From Flavobacteriaceae bacterium UBA3159 (lineage in GTDB: Bacteria > Bacteroidota > Bacteroidia > Flavobacteriales > Flavobacteriaceae): a DNA stretch of 43,630 bases. Position 1 is the stretch's first letter; each line of letters starts with the position of its first letter. Under the pieces are notes generated by a model. The model made no database searches. It had not been told where the DNA came from and saw only the letters and a list, made by a program, of their open reading frames with translations. Made by a program: the position numbers and the translations under genes. The stretch lies in assembly GCA_002364535.1 (NCBI GenBank), contig DEYL01000033.1, positions 1 through 43,630 of the forward strand, given 5' to 3'. Below, one piece after another: positions 41,144-43,630 of the stretch.

Positions 41144-42751
41144 TCAATTTTTTTTCAGTCTTCCGCTGATTGCGATAAGAAAAAATAGCACTGCAATAAA
41201 GCCAGACCAACGGGCAATATAATCCCCATATTCGGTGTAGAAAGTTATCCGCTCTGTCGGCGCAAATTTACCACTCAACACTCCCTTGGATTCATAAGAC
41301 AGTTTATTGGTAATCTCACCTTTGGAGTTGATGATGGCTGAAATACCCGTATTGGCACTTCTTACTATACTTCGGCGGTTTTCTATGGCCCTCAGTCGAG
41401 CGTAACTGAGCAGTTGTTTGTGTCCAGGGGTATTTCCCCACCAAGCATCGTTGGTGATGATTGCCAAAAAGTGAGCTCCTTTTCTTACATATTCGGTTAC
41501 AAATTCACCATAGATGGATTCGTAACAGATGATTGGACCTGTTTTCAGGTTGATTTTTTTGTGTTCAAATACGCTCCTGTGTTGCTGGATCGCCCGGCTG
41601 GATACTGTTCCTCCCATGTCAAGTAAAAACTCTCCCAATAGGGGTCTAAAAAAACTTTTATAGGGCATGTTTTCTACCCCTACTACCAATTTAGATTTGT
41701 GATAGAACTCCGGCTCTTGTTGAAATTCCATCTTCAGTGCCGAGTTGTAAAAATCTACCCACAATCCATTTCTGATAAAATTCGCTGTCAATGTGGGTGG
41801 GTTGTCGGTTCTATAAATACTGTAAGACTGAATTCCACTAATCAACTGTATATCGCTATTTTTTTCGAGTAGGGAATCAATTTTATGATGCAAAGTGGTC
41901 GTTTTGAATTCCTCGAGTGAAGCACCGAATCCAGCCCCAAAATAGGTCTCCGGAGTGAAAATATAGCGGGTTTCGTCGGTTATATGATCGGCGATCATAT
42001 GGGTCATCAAATCAAAGTAGTAATTGTTTTCTTTATCGTACTTTTCAGTATATGGGTCAATGTTGGGTTGTAGGAGTAAAACCTCAATTTTAGGTGTGAG
42101 GTCTTTTTCGCTTTGGTACAGCATTAATGAAATTGAAATGGGGAGGGCAATACCAATCAACCAAGGACTCATTTTTTTAACCCAAAGGCTATTTTTAATG
42201 CTGGGAGGATGATTTTTAAAAACTTCAAAAAGACCAATATTGATCAATAAAACCCATAGTGTACCACCAAAAGATCCGGTAAATTCATACCATTGTATCC
42301 ATTGTATGTTCTCAGAAAAAACATTTCCAAGATTTAACCAAGGCCAAGAAAAGTCCCATTCTAAATGAAATTTTTCAAATGCGATCCAAAGGGTAACGAG
42401 AAAAATATAGGCCGTTCGCAGAGGAAGTCTTTTTTTGGACCAATGAAAAAGCATCAACAGAATTGTGTAAAAAGAGCTATTGCACAAAATGGCAAAAACC
42501 ATTCCAAAAACAGAGGAGTTGACGATCCACCAAGTGGTTCCTAAGTTCCAAATAAAAAATCCTAAATAACTCAGGGCAAACAAACGTAGTTTTTTTCGTT
42601 TCGAACTTCCCTCATTGATATGATTCTCAACAAAAAACAGAGGGATTAAACTAAAGAATATTAGAAAGGACAAGCCCTCAACAGGCCAAGATAGGGTGAG
42701 CAATACTCCAGAAAGAATAGATAACAGCGCGGCCTTTTTATAAATAATCAT
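41144..42751 (-). CDS. lnt: Apolipoprotein N-acyltransferase
   Basis: Adds the third acyl chain to lipoproteins in the inner membrane. A 535-residue protein with about seven N-terminal membrane segments, then a nitrilase-like periplasmic domain. The catalytic triad fits Glu268 (FTPETYFG), Lys354 (HKSKLVVGVEN) and Cys409 (ICYESIYGEF). One membrane segment is at the C-terminus. Length is normal. It serves the predicted lipoproteins of this window (GH95, sulfatase). No terminator is evident in the 182 bases after it. Confidence 0.95.
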   Translation of the reverse strand: MIIYKKAALLSILSGVLLTLSWPVEGLSFLIFFSLIPLFFVENHINEGSSKRKKLRLFALSYLGFFIWNLGTTWWIVNSSVFGMVFAILCNSSFYTILLMLFHWSKKRLPLRTAYIFLVTLWIAFEKFHLEWDFSWPWLNLGNVFSENIQWIQWYEFTGSFGGTLWVLLINIGLFEVFKNHPPSIKNSLWVKKMSPWLIGIALPISISLMLYQSEKDLTPKIEVLLLQPNIDPYTEKYDKENNYYFDLMTHMIADHITDETRYIFTPETYFGAGFGASLEEFKTTTLHHKIDSLLEKNSDIQLISGIQSYSIYRTDNPPTLTANFIRNGLWVDFYNSALKMEFQQEPEFYHKSKLVVGVENMPYKSFFRPLLGEFLLDMGGTVSSRAIQQHRSVFEHKKINLKTGPIICYESIYGEFVTEYVRKGAHFLAIITNDAWWGNTPGHKQLLSYARLRAIENRRSIVRSANTGISAIINSKGEITNKLSYESKGVLSGKFAPTERITFYTEYGDYIARWSGFIAVLFFLIAISGRLKKN

Positions 42752-42837
42752 GGAATTTATGTCTGCTTATTTTTTTCTTAGTGGATCAAGTCTTAATTTG
42801 CCGAATTGTTTAATTAATAATTGGTTTTACAAAACTA

Positions 42838-43587
42838 ATGATTAAAAAATCAGTTCCGCATTTTTTCACTTCATTAAACCTTTTGTCGGGTTGTTTTTCG
42901 ATCTATTTCGCCTATATATTTCAATTCGAAACAGCATTCATTTTTCTATTGGCAGGCGTTTTTTTCGATGTTTGGGATGGTCTTTTTGCCCGATTGCTTG
43001 AAGTCGAAAGTGAATTGGGGGTGCAGTTGGACTCTATGGCCGACATGGTTACTTGCGGGGTTGCTCCAGGAATCATATTGGCTCAGCTCTTTGTTATGGC
43101 TGGAAACAAACCTTTGGAAATTTCCATAGGGTGGCCACTCAACGCAGTAGTAGAATTTATTCCGTGGGTATTTATCGGTTTTTTAATTCCTTTGGGAGCC
43201 GCTTTTCGTTTGGCTCGATTCAATATTGACGGCTCAAAAAAAAATCACTTTACAGGTTTGCCCACTCCGGCTATGGCAATGTTCTTTGGTGCACTTCCTT
43301 TATTGATAAAACATCCTGATTTTTCTTTTTTGAAACCGGTTGTAATTTCTAACCCGGGATTGATCTTTTTGACTTTGATATTTGTTCTCTTGATGAATGC
43401 CAATTTTGATCTTTTTTCTTTTAAATTATATAAAACCAGTAAACTAGATGCGCTTTTGAGAATGCTATTGATTGTATCCGCACCCGTATTGATCTATTAT
43501 TTTGGTTTGGGAGGTATTAGTTTGGGGGTGTTGGTTTATCTGTTTTTGAACCTGATCAACAATAGTCTTTTTAAGATACGGGTTTAA
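42838..43587 (+). CDS. pssA: CDP-diacylglycerol-serine O-phosphatidyltransferase
   Basis: Makes phosphatidylserine from CDP-diacylglycerol and serine, the precursor of phosphatidylethanolamine. A 249-residue inner-membrane protein with the CDP-alcohol phosphatidyltransferase motif exactly present, DG-x2-AR-x8-G-x3-D-x3-D, in the segment about 47-75 (DGLFAR ... GVQLDSMAD). About seven hydrophobic segments. Divergent from lnt, with an 86-base shared control region. Nothing else follows before the edge except a tandem repeat. Confidence 0.93.
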   Translation: MIKKSVPHFFTSLNLLSGCFSIYFAYIFQFETAFIFLLAGVFFDVWDGLFARLLEVESELGVQLDSMADMVTCGVAPGIILAQLFVMAGNKPLEISIGWPLNAVVEFIPWVFIGFLIPLGAAFRLARFNIDGSKKNHFTGLPTPAMAMFFGALPLLIKHPDFSFLKPVVISNPGLIFLTLIFVLLMNANFDLFSFKLYKTSKLDALLRMLLIVSAPVLIYYFGLGGISLGVLVYLFLNLINNSLFKIRV

Positions 43588-43606
43588 TATATTAATAGAA
43601 AGTAGC

Positions 43607-43630
43607 TAAAGTAAAGTAAAGTAAAGTAAA
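43607..43630. repeat. TAAAG pentanucleotide tandem repeat
   Basis: Nearly five perfect copies of TAAAG run to the last base of the window, 20 bases after the pssA stop. Its true length cannot be seen. It may be a slippage-prone spacer or simply where the assembled sequence was cut. Confidence 0.9.

Overview
The window looks like chromosomal DNA of a member of the Flavobacteriia (Bacteroidota), probably a marine or alga-associated Flavobacteriaceae. The evidence is the AT-rich composition, repeated TAnnTTTG promoter elements in place of E. coli-like -10 boxes, weak Shine-Dalgarno sequences, a DnaJ that keeps only one of its two zinc centres, a long SecA with two inserts and no zinc tail, paired GSII and GSIII glutamine synthetases, and the prfA-pyrF and ilvE/mnmD neighbourhoods. 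The carbohydrate genes (a GH95 fucosidase-like lipoprotein, a formylglycine sulfatase and a Tat-exported Gfo/Idh/MocA oxidoreductase) fit use of fucose-containing, possibly sulfated, polysaccharides.

Layout. 1-3.5 kb is a sparse accessory stretch. It holds small uncertain membrane peptides, two reading frames each cut by one in-frame TAG, a Tat-type oxidoreductase and a tRNA-Arg(ACG) with a strong terminator. 3.5-6.9 kb carries the GH95 lipoprotein and a Na+/Ca2+ exchanger-like protein. 7.0-10.4 kb has divergent GSII and GSIII glutamine synthetase genes. 10.4-16.4 kb has purM-like, cytochrome b561-like, yceI-like, prfA, pyrF, an alpha/beta hydrolase and, on the other strand, purU. 16.5-20.6 kb is a minus-strand ammonium cluster in the order amt1, outer-membrane beta-barrel, PII protein, amt2. 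20.8-23.7 kb has crcB/fluC, a small membrane protein, a MazG-like hydrolase, ilvE and mnmD. 23.7-26.4 kb has an epimerase, grpE and dnaJ, closed by tandem hairpins. 26.5-32.1 kb is a plus-strand run: MscS channel, a response regulator lacking its DNA-binding domain, an M28 peptidase, a MATE exporter, a 74-aa protein and a PAP2 phosphatase. 32.1-42.8 kb is on the minus strand: msrA, sulfatase, glycosyltransferase, sterol desaturase-like protein, secA, DUF2795, cobalamin adenosyltransferase and lnt. pssA lies at the right edge, followed by a TAAAG microsatellite.

The most coherent system is nitrogen assimilation: two glutamine synthetases, two ammonium channels, one PII protein and an outer-membrane barrel that may be the ammonium or nitrogen-source porin. 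The control regions of the GS pair, amt1 and glnK all contain C-run/G-run inverted repeats in the same polarity. They may be the operators of an uncharacterised Bacteroidota nitrogen regulator. I saw no CRISPR array, insertion sequence or complete prophage.
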